From Euryarchaeota archaeon UBA62 (lineage in GTDB: Archaea > Thermoplasmatota > Poseidoniia > Poseidoniales > Thalassarchaeaceae): 64,000 bases of DNA. Positions within the stretch are counted from its first letter, which is position 1. Each line of letters begins with the position of its first letter. Made by a program: the position numbers and the translations under genes. Positions 45,075 through 53,217 of this stretch are shown here, in pieces. The DNA lies in contig DAPJ01000012.1 of assembly GCA_002502095.1 (NCBI GenBank), positions 1 through 64,000 on the forward strand. The letters run 5' to 3'. Under the pieces are notes generated by a model. The model saw only the letters and a list, made by a program, of their open reading frames with translations. It searched no databases and had not been told where the DNA came from.

Positions 45075-46163
45075 GTGATATTATCGAGATACCCAATGCT
45101 ACCACAAAGCAGGAACCACATACGAGAAGTTCTGAAGGAGAATGGGGTCACAGTAGGAGATTTGGTGGAGGCTCCTTGGCTTGAGGAGGTACGAGCCAGG
45201 GGTAGGTTGCGACTACTGGAGTCTGTAATGCACAAAGACGGGGTAGATGATGCAACAACGGTGGATCTTTCGAGTGAGGCGGGTAAAATGACTGAGACTC
45301 TTTCATTCCTCCATGCCATGCTCGTAGTCTGTGCTTCTTTCGATGAGCGCTTGTTAGCAAGATGGATAGAGGGAGAGGCTAGCAGAGCGGATGGTCTGTT
45401 CGGCAGGGATGTGACTAACTTCTCAACAATTTGCTCTAGTTATCTTTCCGGAATCAAAATAGAAGAGGGGGATGATACGATCTACTGGGTACCTGTTTCT
45501 GACTTCATCGAGCTTTGCCCGAAAATTTCAGGAACATATTGGAGGTTGGCTAACAGGCCAGTCAGAGACGGTTGGGTTCGAATGGATCCAGCCTCTGGAG
45601 AGAATAGCAGGAAGAGGACGTCTAGGTTGCTAAAAGAGAGAGTAAGAGGGTACCTTGACGCGACCTGTAGACAGCGTATGGAGAAAATGAGTGATGAATT
45701 TGCCGCACAGTTCTCAGATCCAGTGGAGAGGATAATCGGAATGTTGGCCCTACGGGTAAAGGAGGAGATGCCTGTCTCGGCCGCTGTCAGGGAAGATTGG
45801 CCTCCCTGTTTTGAGTCAGCGGTTTCAGAGCTTAATCAAGGAGTCAACGTTAATCATGTGGGGAGGGTTTTTCTGGCTTCTTTCTCTAAGGCTCTTGGTC
45901 ATTCCCAAGAGCAAACCTGCGGGTTTTTCTCTGGAGCGCCTGACTACAGCCCAGATACAACTTCATATCAGGTCGCTCACATATACGAAAGAGAGTATAC
46001 CCCTCATGGGTGTGCGGCTTTGAAGACCAATGCTCGCTGTCCGGTTCAAGTAGGAGATGACTCGCTCTGTGATCAAGAGTGGTTGACTCACCCTCTGAAG
46101 TATATCCGAGCCAAGCAACGAAGGAGATACAGTGACTCTGGCGGGTCCGACTCTAGTTCCTAA
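45075..46163 (+). CDS. priL: DNA primase large subunit PriL
   Basis: Non-catalytic primase subunit that regulates primer synthesis. The N-terminal SRYPMLPQSRNHIREVL is helical as in the family. The C-terminal Fe-S domain has its four Cys in TCGFFSGAPDYSPDTTSYQ, PHGCAALK, NARCPV and DSLCDQEW. GTG 45075 is my choice since the RYPMLP segment belongs to the homologous region; ATG 45096 is the alternative. A longer frame to 45003 would overlap mptE and is unlikely. The Ser-rich end is probably disordered. Confidence 0.9.
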   Translation: MILSRYPMLPQSRNHIREVLKENGVTVGDLVEAPWLEEVRARGRLRLLESVMHKDGVDDATTVDLSSEAGKMTETLSFLHAMLVVCASFDERLLARWIEGEASRADGLFGRDVTNFSTICSSYLSGIKIEEGDDTIYWVPVSDFIELCPKISGTYWRLANRPVRDGWVRMDPASGENSRKRTSRLLKERVRGYLDATCRQRMEKMSDEFAAQFSDPVERIIGMLALRVKEEMPVSAAVREDWPPCFESAVSELNQGVNVNHVGRVFLASFSKALGHSQEQTCGFFSGAPDYSPDTTSYQVAHIYEREYTPHGCAALKTNARCPVQVGDDSLCDQEWLTHPLKYIRAKQRRRYSDSGGSDSSS

Positions 46164-46234
46164 TGGAGGTAATAGACATCATTGTAGGCAATTCTTCATA
46201 TCGCCCCGGGTGTATCAGAGGTTGAGGTGGGGAG

Positions 46235-47419
46235 ATGGTACGAACTCTGGTACTGACAGTGGACCGAGATAATGATCTGGGTGTCAAGGCTGGTATTAGG
46301 GGCCCAGTAGTGGGTCGTAAAGCTACTCTTGCCGCGGCTTTGAGGCTTGGAATAGCCGACCCAGAAGAGTCGGATACTAATGCCATATTGGGAGCCTTGC
46401 ACCAACATGACCGTTTGGCTGAAGAGGCTATTGGTGATGACGAGGTCCAGATTGCCTTACTGACAGGAGATGTCAGAGTTGGGTCCAGAAGCGATAGGGA
46501 AATTGCCACACAGTTAGACGAGGTAATACAGGAGTTCCAACCCGATAAGGCGATTCTGGTTACTGATGGGGCTGATGATGAGGAAGCGCTTCCAATAATC
46601 ACTTCCAGAGTTAGAGTAGATCATATCGAGAAGATAATTGTCAGACAGTCTAAGGGAATTGAGAGTACCTACTACTACGTGGTAAAGGCAATTGAGGACC
46701 CTCGTTGGAGAGCAAGGCTACTCGTCCCAATAGCAGCTGTGATGATAATTCTGGGTATCGGCCTTATCCTTCCATCCGACTATGGAAGTGCCCTTATTGG
46801 CACTCTACCTCTCATTATCGGGATTTGGCTTCTTTCCAGAGGACTTGGCTGGGAGCAACAGCTTGACCGTCTTGTAAATGATATGCGGGCTGCCGCCACT
46901 GGAAGTCTCCTGACCTCTATGCTGTGGGCATTGGCTTTGGTTTCTATGATAATAGCCGTAGTGACAGTCATACAGGTATTGTATGCGTCTAGCTTGGAAA
47001 TTGAAGCATATGCTTCCTCTATTCTGACTTCATCTACTAATTTTGATGTGGACGCTGTTAATAGCAACATTGCTGTATGGGTAATTGCGATTGACAATGC
47101 TCTCTCATGGATTCTTGTGGCGTTCTTCTCTCTATTCCTATCATTGGGGGTGCTAAGGTGGAAGGAAGGATCCTTCACCGGTCAGAGCATTATGCTTCTG
47201 GCTACCGGCTTCGTCGCTTACTTCGTAATCTCTGCAATCAATGAGGTTTCACTCAGTATGTTGGGAGGACAGGATGTTGATTTGCGAGTTGACTCGGTAG
47301 CGGCAACGTGGTCCCTCCCAGTAATGGCTATCCTAGGAAGATACCTGCTGAGTGTTATCGTCGACTCCCTTTCAGAGGAGGAGGAAGGAGGAAGGGGCAG
47401 TGAGTTCTGGGGAGTCTAG
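46235..47419 (+). CDS. DUF373-family membrane protein
   Basis: A conserved archaeal protein with no known role. The cytoplasmic N-terminal domain (about 1-165) has the family features: TLVLTVDRDNDLG, GRKATLAAALRLGIADPEESD, TGDVRVGSRSDREIATQLD and AILVTDGADDEEALP. The second half has about six transmembrane helices. GAGGTGGGGAG lies right before the ATG. The Asp-rich DRDND and DGADDEE motifs suggest metal or nucleotide binding, but this is inference. It ends four bases into the zinc-ribbon gene, tail to tail. Confidence 0.88.
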   Translation: MVRTLVLTVDRDNDLGVKAGIRGPVVGRKATLAAALRLGIADPEESDTNAILGALHQHDRLAEEAIGDDEVQIALLTGDVRVGSRSDREIATQLDEVIQEFQPDKAILVTDGADDEEALPIITSRVRVDHIEKIIVRQSKGIESTYYYVVKAIEDPRWRARLLVPIAAVMIILGIGLILPSDYGSALIGTLPLIIGIWLLSRGLGWEQQLDRLVNDMRAAATGSLLTSMLWALALVSMIIAVVTVIQVLYASSLEIEAYASSILTSSTNFDVDAVNSNIAVWVIAIDNALSWILVAFFSLFLSLGVLRWKEGSFTGQSIMLLATGFVAYFVISAINEVSLSMLGGQDVDLRVDSVAATWSLPVMAILGRYLLSVIVDSLSEEEEGGRGSEFWGV

Positions 47420-47844
47420 TTCTCGAATGTTGATTCCATCAGACACGCAGGGCACTTTACCGAAATAGGCCTGACGGATGGAATCCCTAGTGCCGCGTTG
47501 CAGTGTGGACAAACTATGGCTTGGTTCACTTCAGACTGCCTCTTCTTTCCCGAGTGACTCGGGTCATATGTGAATCTATACTTGTGAGTATTTTCCAAGA
47601 ATCTAGGAGAGCCCTCTTTCTCTGCTTCTTGCTGTGAAAAATTACTTTCCCTTGTCGGTTGAGAGTGAGTGGCGGTTGGAGAATTTGTGGGCTTCATCTG
47701 TCCATTTTGAAATTCATCCAACTGCGAAAGAATCTCACTTTTAGACAGTCCTAGTTCCCTAGAAGCTCTGTCTATTGCTAGTGTTCTCTCATAATCGCTC
47801 ATGCCGACGAACTGCTGGAGTAGGACCGCAGGTATTCTTGACAT
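47416..47844 (-). CDS. Small zinc-ribbon protein
   Basis: Function unknown. The N-terminal 45 residues are helical (GMSDYERTLAIDRASRELGL, then KSEILSQLDEFQNG), the middle is Ser/Thr/Gln-rich and disordered. The C-terminus forms a zinc ribbon with CPHC...CPAC. The layout fits an adaptor or a protein that binds nucleic acid. Confidence 0.68.
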   Translation of the reverse strand: MSRIPAVLLQQFVGMSDYERTLAIDRASRELGLSKSEILSQLDEFQNGQMKPTNSPTATHSQPTRESNFSQQEAEKEGSPRFLENTHKYRFTYDPSHSGKKRQSEVNQAIVCPHCNAALGIPSVRPISVKCPACLMESTFEN

Positions 47845-47905
47845 GATTGGCGCACAAAGGGTTTGTTTTCAATACCCTGCCAGATATGTTTGACTTTTCA
47901 GTCTC

Positions 47906-49180
47906 TTAGTGACCTCTGAGTGAGTCTAATCTAGACTCATCTAGTCTTTCCCATGGGAATAATCCTTCTTCGGTTGGAGTTCTTCCAAAGTGCCCGCCAG
48001 ATGAAGTAGAACTGTAGATTGGCCTCTTCAGATCGAGGTCTCTAATCATAGCAGCAGGCCTCCAATCAAAGTTCTCCAATATCAACCTGGAGATTATGGA
48101 GTCTGGATTTTTACCCAAATCGCCATTAGTTGTTCCATAGGTATTCACCATGAATCCGACAGGGCTAGCTTTACCAATCGCATAGGCTACCTGAATCTCA
48201 CACCTTTCTGCCAGTCCAGCCGCGACCACATGCTTAGCGACCCACCTAGCATAGTATGCGGCTGATCTGTCTACCTTCGATGGATCCTTTCCACTGAATG
48301 CCCCCCCACCATGTCTTCCTCCTCCATATGTATCCACGATTATCTTCCTGCCTGTCAGGCCGGCATCTGCGTAGGGACCCCCCGGATCAGGGAATGATCC
48401 CGTTCCATTGACTATTACCTCAGGATTGTCCAACAGACTAGGAGGAATGGCATGCTCGACCACGTGCTTCCTAATCTGATGCTCGATATACTGACGTCTT
48501 TCCTCATCTGATAAATCGTCCTCAGCGGGCCAGTTTGGTCCTGCTTTCGGAGAGTGCTGTGATGCGATAACTATCGTAGATACCCTACTGACTGACTGTT
48601 TATCATCAGTTAGTTGTACTGTAACTTGGCTCTTTCCGTCGGGCCTAACCCATGGTAAGATACCCTCGTCATGTACTATCTCTAACCGTCTGGTTAGCCT
48701 CTGCGCAAGAGCTGCTGAGAGTGGGAAGAATCTTCCTCTAAGCTCTGAAGTTCCCTCTGTCTCCGTACATGCGTACCCGAACATTACTCCCTGGTCACCT
48801 GCCCCCTGTGTCTCAAGGTCGCCATCGACCCCTTGACTGATGAATTGGGACTGAGTGGTAATGTGAGTATGTACGTGACAGCTATCTTTTGATGAAGCGT
48901 CCATCCCGATCTTACTGTCAGTATATCCAATCGATGAAGCAGTAAGACGAGCAATTTCCTCATAGTTTGGGGGATGTCCATTGAGACTGACCTCTCCCGC
49001 GAGAACTATTATCGCTTCTCCATCGGTTCCCTTGACCATGGTTTCAACGGCAACTCGAGCATTAGGATCAATCCTTAGACATGCATCTAGAATGGAGTCC
49101 GAGATGGCATCACAAAGCTTGTCAGGATGGCCTGCAGTAACTGATTCGGCCGTATCTGAAGGTGGAATCGAGTCACTCAT
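47906..49180 (-). CDS. metK: S-adenosylmethionine synthetase, bacterial type
   Basis: Makes SAM from methionine and ATP. Bacterial/eukaryotic MetK features are plain: ESVTAGHPDKLCDAISD, QGAGDQGVMFGYACTET, and GGGAFSGKDPSKVDRSAAYY. Most archaea use an unrelated-looking archaeal MAT, so this is probably a transferred replacement. At 424 residues it is slightly longer than the bacterial norm. The gap of about 73 bases to the divergent Pcc1-like gene holds the promoters and one copy of an imperfect repeat. Confidence 0.95.
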   Translation of the reverse strand: MSDSIPPSDTAESVTAGHPDKLCDAISDSILDACLRIDPNARVAVETMVKGTDGEAIIVLAGEVSLNGHPPNYEEIARLTASSIGYTDSKIGMDASSKDSCHVHTHITTQSQFISQGVDGDLETQGAGDQGVMFGYACTETEGTSELRGRFFPLSAALAQRLTRRLEIVHDEGILPWVRPDGKSQVTVQLTDDKQSVSRVSTIVIASQHSPKAGPNWPAEDDLSDEERRQYIEHQIRKHVVEHAIPPSLLDNPEVIVNGTGSFPDPGGPYADAGLTGRKIIVDTYGGGRHGGGAFSGKDPSKVDRSAAYYARWVAKHVVAAGLAERCEIQVAYAIGKASPVGFMVNTYGTTNGDLGKNPDSIISRLILENFDWRPAAMIRDLDLKRPIYSSTSSGGHFGRTPTEEGLFPWERLDESRLDSLRGH

Positions 49181-49214
49181 GTTTTATCGGGTGTGCACAA
49201 TGCACATGATTGTT

Positions 49215-49256
49215 TTTGAATCTGATTAGAAATAGTTGAGCTGAAAAGACGGAGTG
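49215..49256 (+). repeat. Imperfect 37-42-base duplication, copy 1
   Basis: This stretch matches 49364-49400 nearly end to end: TTTGAATCTGA, then AAATAGTTGAG, CTGAA and AGACGGAGTG, with small insertions. Copy 1 lies upstream of the Pcc1-like gene and its last three bases form the likely GTG start; copy 2 lies inside the coding region. The bases beyond the matched block do not align. Confidence 0.75.
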
Positions 49257-49520
49257 CCCTCCGCTATAGATATGGAAGACGCGGTTGCGCGTGTAGTATG
49301 GACTGGTTCCAGAGGTGTTGCTGAGAATCTCTTGGAGTCTATCATGCCCGATGACCCTGATTCTTTCGAATCTGAAATAGTTGAGTCTGAAGACGGAGTG
49401 AGCCTGACAATACTAGTCTCATCTTCTGAGCTCAGTGAGCTACGTGCCACAGTTGATGATATCCTAGCCTGTCTATCCGCTGTCGAGGGTAGCTTGGAAG
49501 TACTTGGCGAGGAGCTTTGA
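49254..49520 (+). CDS. KEOPS complex subunit Pcc1-like protein
   Basis: A small protein of 88 residues resembling Pcc1, which dimerises the KEOPS complex that makes t6A on tRNA. It begins with a beta strand (ARVVWTG), then VAENLLESIMPDD, and continues with SLTILVSSSELSELRATVDDILACL, the pattern most typical of Pcc1. GTG 49254 is used; ATG 49272 is possible and neither has a clear Shine-Dalgarno. The Sua5-type enzyme at 24861 feeds the same pathway. The short length keeps this call moderate. Confidence 0.72.
   Translation: MPSAIDMEDAVARVVWTGSRGVAENLLESIMPDDPDSFESEIVESEDGVSLTILVSSSELSELRATVDDILACLSAVEGSLEVLGEEL
49364..49400 (+). repeat. Imperfect duplication, copy 2
   Basis: Coding copy of the repeat at 49215-49256, lying within the Pcc1-like gene and encoding FESEIVESEDGV. 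The two copies are about 150 bases apart and would be in different reading frames. Confidence 0.75.
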
Positions 49521-49559
49521 ATTCGGACCCTTCAAGTCTGAAAGCTTTCAGCAAGTGTC

Positions 49560-50492
49560 GTGAGAGCGTTACCCCACGATAGATCTAGTCTCCTGTGCTG
49601 TGATGGGAAACCTAGCATGATGATGCTTGAATCGATAGATAGGTGGATGACTGCGATGGTCTCTGATGAAGGCAGTGGGGGAGAGGGCCCGGATGTGTCT
49701 ATGGAGGCTGTTGTCATCTCCAAGGAAAGAGGGGTAATATGCGGAACTTTCGTTGTTGACAGGTTACTTGAGATACACTATCCCTCCTGTTCCGCTGAAT
49801 GGAGAGTGTCAGAGGGATCGATGGTAGAAGTCGGAGGCGAGGTTCTCAGAATATCTGGCAATGGTGCCGAAATGCTACGTTCTGAGAGAGTCTTATTGAA
49901 TATCATCGGAAGACTCTCGGGGATTTCCACTAATTCTTCCAGATGGATCAATGAGGCTGGGAGTATGGGCGTAGCTAGTACTAGGAAGGTTGACTGGGGG
50001 CTTCTGGATAAGTGGGCAGTACATGTTGGAGGGGGACTAACGCACAGACTGAGCAGGGAGGACGCCCTGATGATCAAGGATAGCGAGGTTCTATCATCAC
50101 GAGTTGGCGATGAGACAGAGGATGAAGCCTTAGCCAGATTGGTTCTGGAGATTGATATGGACACTAATTCATTCTTCACCGTGATAGAAGTAAGATCTGT
50201 TGAGCAGGCGCTAACTGTGGCAGATATTTGGAAGAGGATACAGACAGAAAGGGAGAGTAGTGAGAGAGTTGTTATTCTGCTTGATAATCTGGGTCCTGAA
50301 TTATCATCTCTGGTATCGAGAAGATTGGAGGAAGAGGGGCTACGTGAATGGTGCGTTCTCGAGGGCTCAGGAGGGATTTCTCTAGAGGAAGTCAAGGAAT
50401 GGCGTACATGTGGGGTTGATTTGATTTCAACTAGCTCGATTAATAGAGGGGTGTTTCCTCTCGATCTATCAATGAGATTCAGAGGGGAGTAA
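49560..50492 (+). CDS. nadC: Quinolinate phosphoribosyltransferase (nicotinate-nucleotide pyrophosphorylase)
   Basis: Converts quinolinate and PRPP to nicotinate mononucleotide in NAD synthesis. The type II PRT fold shows in SERVLLNIIGRLSGISTNSS, the VASTRKVDWGLLDKWAV segment and HVGGGLTHRLSREDALMIKD. The closing barrel segment EGSGGISLEEVKEW and VDLISTSSINR match the family. Sequence is divergent in the N-terminal 70 residues. The GTG start follows the Pcc1-like gene by about 40 bases and the stop is two bases before the next gene. Confidence 0.9.
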   Translation: MRALPHDRSSLLCCDGKPSMMMLESIDRWMTAMVSDEGSGGEGPDVSMEAVVISKERGVICGTFVVDRLLEIHYPSCSAEWRVSEGSMVEVGGEVLRISGNGAEMLRSERVLLNIIGRLSGISTNSSRWINEAGSMGVASTRKVDWGLLDKWAVHVGGGLTHRLSREDALMIKDSEVLSSRVGDETEDEALARLVLEIDMDTNSFFTVIEVRSVEQALTVADIWKRIQTERESSERVVILLDNLGPELSSLVSRRLEEEGLREWCVLEGSGGISLEEVKEWRTCGVDLISTSSINRGVFPLDLSMRFRGE

Positions 50493-50494
50493 TT

Positions 50495-51265
50495 ATGACA
50501 GGTATCCCAGATTCACACCCCAGGAAGGCGTCCCTAATGTCTCGACAGAGGATGGTAGAGGCCTCCAAGAGAGGTCTGTTGGCAGAATCGGCTATGATTG
50601 CTCATGGGCGCGGTGAGGCTTTTGACTATCTTCTCGGTGAGAGAACGAGCGATTCGGCGTCATTAGCAATTCGCGAGGCGGCGGCTCGTCTGCTTGTTTC
50701 TGAAAGACCGGTTATCTCGATGAATGGTAACTCTACTGTCCTTGCAGGTAGTGAGGCGATTATGATCGCCTCGATACTGGGCTGTCCTGTTGAGGTGAAC
50801 ATTTACTACCGAACCAGTGAACGAATGGAGTCGCTGATAGGTGAGTTAGAGTCCCTGAGGGATCGACTTGGGAGAGAATCTCCAGAAATGGTCAGGGAGT
50901 CCATTATGGGTGTAGAGATCCTAGGGGCGGTGGCAGACGGGAGAATTCTAGGGCTACAAGGACCAAGGGCATTATGTTCTTCTCGGGGAATAGAGCAGGC
51001 TGATGTTGTGCTGGTCCCTCTCGAGGACGGGGATCGTTGCGAAGCCCTGATCTCACTTGGAAAACAGGTAATTGCCATAGATCTTAATCCACTATCTAGG
51101 ACATCCAAAACAGCTACTGTTACGATAGTAGATGATGTTGCTAGAGCTATGAGCAGGCTTGCCGATGTCCTATTAGAGAATCCAACTACAACCGATTGGG
51201 ATAATGAGGCGGTAATTAGAGACGCCTTAGATATAATGTCTAGCTCCTCGCTGAGGATTGGCTAG
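50495..51265 (+). CDS. 4-phosphopantoate--beta-alanine ligase
   Basis: Archaeal phosphopantothenate synthetase: joins 4-phosphopantoate and beta-alanine with ATP, the step after pantoate kinase (11810). Recognised by SHPRKASLMSRQRMVEASKRG, MIAHGRGEAFDYLLGERT, RPVISMNGNSTVLAGSE, VEVNIYYRTSER, ADVVLVPLEDGDRCEALI and AIDLNPLSRTSKTATVTIVD. At 256 residues it is of family length. It is translated just behind nadC, grouping two cofactor genes. Confidence 0.95.
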   Translation: MTGIPDSHPRKASLMSRQRMVEASKRGLLAESAMIAHGRGEAFDYLLGERTSDSASLAIREAAARLLVSERPVISMNGNSTVLAGSEAIMIASILGCPVEVNIYYRTSERMESLIGELESLRDRLGRESPEMVRESIMGVEILGAVADGRILGLQGPRALCSSRGIEQADVVLVPLEDGDRCEALISLGKQVIAIDLNPLSRTSKTATVTIVDDVARAMSRLADVLLENPTTTDWDNEAVIRDALDIMSSSSLRIG

Positions 51266-52473
51266 GGAAATCTCTCTTTGAGCATCGACTCGCATCTCAT
51301 AGCGATGGCTTGCCCAACTTCCGAGGTACTTGCTGTACCCCCCAAGTCATAGGTCACTATGCCCCCTTCTTCGAAATGCTTCTGAATGGCACTCTGTAGA
51401 ATCTCAGCACACGTATCGAGATTCTGATCCTTCTTTCTGAATGCCAGGGCCTCAAACATCATCTGTACAGATTGTATCATGGCTATTGGATTGACAACAT
51501 TCTTTCCAGCATGTTTTGGGGAGGAGCCGTGAACGGGTTCGAAGAGCATGTGCTTCGGTCCCATGTTAGCGCTTGCGGACATTCCCATTCCTCCTTGCAG
51601 GACACTGGCCAAATCTGTGGCGATATCGCCAAACATGTTTGGAAGGACTACCACGTCTAGATCTTCTGGATTCCTGACGAGCCACATAGTGAAGGCATCG
51701 ATATACGCCTCCTTTACAGCTATATCCGGATTTCTCTCTGCGAACTCTCTGAATATCTTTCTGAAAAGCTGGCACCCTCTGGTGACATTGGACTTGTCTA
51801 CGCATGTTACGGACTGGGATGCTCCCGTTTTCCTCTGTCTATGCTTAGCATAGTCGAAGGCGAATCTGATTACCCTCTCGCTGCCGTCCCTCGAAATTGG
51901 ACGAGGGTCCCAAGCAACCTCTCCATCTAATCCAGGAAACTCTTCAATTACAATCGGTTCATCTTTCTTTCCTAAAGCCCTCTGCTCCATTCTCCTAAGG
52001 AGCGAGTGATAGAGTCCCTCCGTATTCTCACGAATCATGATAATATCTACCAAATCTGGGTTCCAGACTTGTTTGTGAACACCATGCACCTTGTGAGTGA
52101 CACCAGCATAAAGTTTGACTGGCCTGACATTGGCATATAGCTCCAAGCCTGATCTAAGACCGAGAATGGTCTGTCCGCCAGCCATGTCTCCATTCGGAAG
52201 TCTGGCATCGGGCCATCCAATAGCACCCAAGAGAATGGCGTCAGACTCATCTCTACAGTATTCGAAAGACCCTTTTGGCCACTCTTCACCTGTCTCAAGA
52301 TAGTACTGCCCGCCACATGGAATCTCATTTATGTCGAACGATGCGGGACTGTTTTCGTCAAAAACTGAAAGGATTCGTAGTGCCTCTCTCATTACTTCGC
52401 GTCCAGTCCCGTCGCCGGGCAGTACCGCTAGCCGATAGGTAGCCATGGGTCTCGGCAAATGTTCATCATTCAT
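51262..52473 (-). CDS. Isocitrate/isopropylmalate dehydrogenase-family enzyme
   Basis: A metal-dependent oxidative decarboxylase of the beta-hydroxyacid dehydrogenase family. Features: AVLPGDGTGREVMREAL, LGAIGWPD, ANVRPVKLYAGV, IIMIRENTEGLYHS, VTCVDKSNVTRGCQLFR, and LPNMFGDIATDLASVLQGGMGMSAS, with the cofactor region FEPVHGSSPKHAGKNVVNPI. The VHGS-P-hinge pattern and no phosphate-binding serine loop of Icd leave isopropylmalate, tartrate or related substrates possible. No leu genes are adjacent. ATG 52473 is used (TTG 52476 precedes it); ATG 52446 is nearer the homologous start. Confidence 0.87.
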   Translation of the reverse strand: MNDEHLPRPMATYRLAVLPGDGTGREVMREALRILSVFDENSPASFDINEIPCGGQYYLETGEEWPKGSFEYCRDESDAILLGAIGWPDARLPNGDMAGGQTILGLRSGLELYANVRPVKLYAGVTHKVHGVHKQVWNPDLVDIIMIRENTEGLYHSLLRRMEQRALGKKDEPIVIEEFPGLDGEVAWDPRPISRDGSERVIRFAFDYAKHRQRKTGASQSVTCVDKSNVTRGCQLFRKIFREFAERNPDIAVKEAYIDAFTMWLVRNPEDLDVVVLPNMFGDIATDLASVLQGGMGMSASANMGPKHMLFEPVHGSSPKHAGKNVVNPIAMIQSVQMMFEALAFRKKDQNLDTCAEILQSAIQKHFEEGGIVTYDLGGTASTSEVGQAIAMRCESMLKERFP

Positions 52474-52544
52474 CAATTAACCCCCAACTGACGATGGCTC
52501 AGGAAGAGGATAGTTGATAGACGGTCACCGAGAATGACTGGGCA

Positions 52545-53153
52545 ATGGAGCGCGCGCCCGAAGATGGCAGGGAAAGTCCACGGATAGACGTTAGGACACT
52601 CCCAGAATCAGTAGCTAGGCTCTGGGAGACTATGCTTAGGTTGGATCCTTCTTGGGATTTGTCTTCCTGGCTGGACGAAAGAGCGTTGGAAGAGCTTGAG
52701 TTAGTCGAGAGTCACCTAGGAAGAGAGAGGTTGCGATTAGAGCAACGTCTTCACAGAATTGAGACACTAGTAAAGAGGCTGAAAAGACAGCGTGAAGTGG
52801 TTGGTACAGGGATTGAGGACCCACATCAAAAAAATCTATTTGATATTTACGAAATAAGCAGTAAATCGAAAGAAAAAGATTCTGAAACGAGTCAGGAAGG
52901 GGAGCCTGCGGTACATTTCGGTTCTTTAGATGTTGGAGACGATCCGTTGCTGGCTATTGTTGCAGAGCATGTCCTAGGATTACTTGAGCTCCACTCACTA
53001 GAAGGACCAGCTCCTGTCCATTTCGACTCTTTGATGGGCAACCTTATCCCTCTTGGCATTAGGGTAGATGATCTAGACGAAGCGATAGCTTGGCTCCTTC
53101 AGAGCGAGCTTATTATCGAGATTGAAGAGGACTCTTTTTCTCTCAGTGGATAA
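52545..53153 (+). CDS. Coiled-coil protein with winged-helix-like C-terminus
   Basis: Function unknown. A helical coiled coil spans about residues 45-85 (ERALEELELVESHLGRERLR, then LHRIETLVKRLKRQREV). The middle is charged and likely disordered. The last 75 residues alternate short helices and an SELIIEIEEDSFSLSG strand pair, like a winged helix. It stands 65 bases before the methyltransferase-like gene on the same strand and may be its partner. Confidence 0.62.
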   Translation: MERAPEDGRESPRIDVRTLPESVARLWETMLRLDPSWDLSSWLDERALEELELVESHLGRERLRLEQRLHRIETLVKRLKRQREVVGTGIEDPHQKNLFDIYEISSKSKEKDSETSQEGEPAVHFGSLDVGDDPLLAIVAEHVLGLLELHSLEGPAPVHFDSLMGNLIPLGIRVDDLDEAIAWLLQSELIIEIEEDSFSLSG

Positions 53154-53174
53154 GCAATTTTCTTAACCAATATA

Positions 53175-53194
53175 CAACCTTTCAAAAAAGGTTG
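53175..53194 (+). promoter_or_regulatory. Hairpin before the methyltransferase-like gene
   Basis: CAACCTTT-CAAA-AAAGGTTG forms a perfect eight-pair stem with a four-base loop, 24 bases before the ATG at 53218. It may be an operator, an RNA control element or a weak terminator of the upstream gene. Confidence 0.45.
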
Positions 53195-53217
53195 ATGATT
53201 TCCGTGAAGTGAGATTA

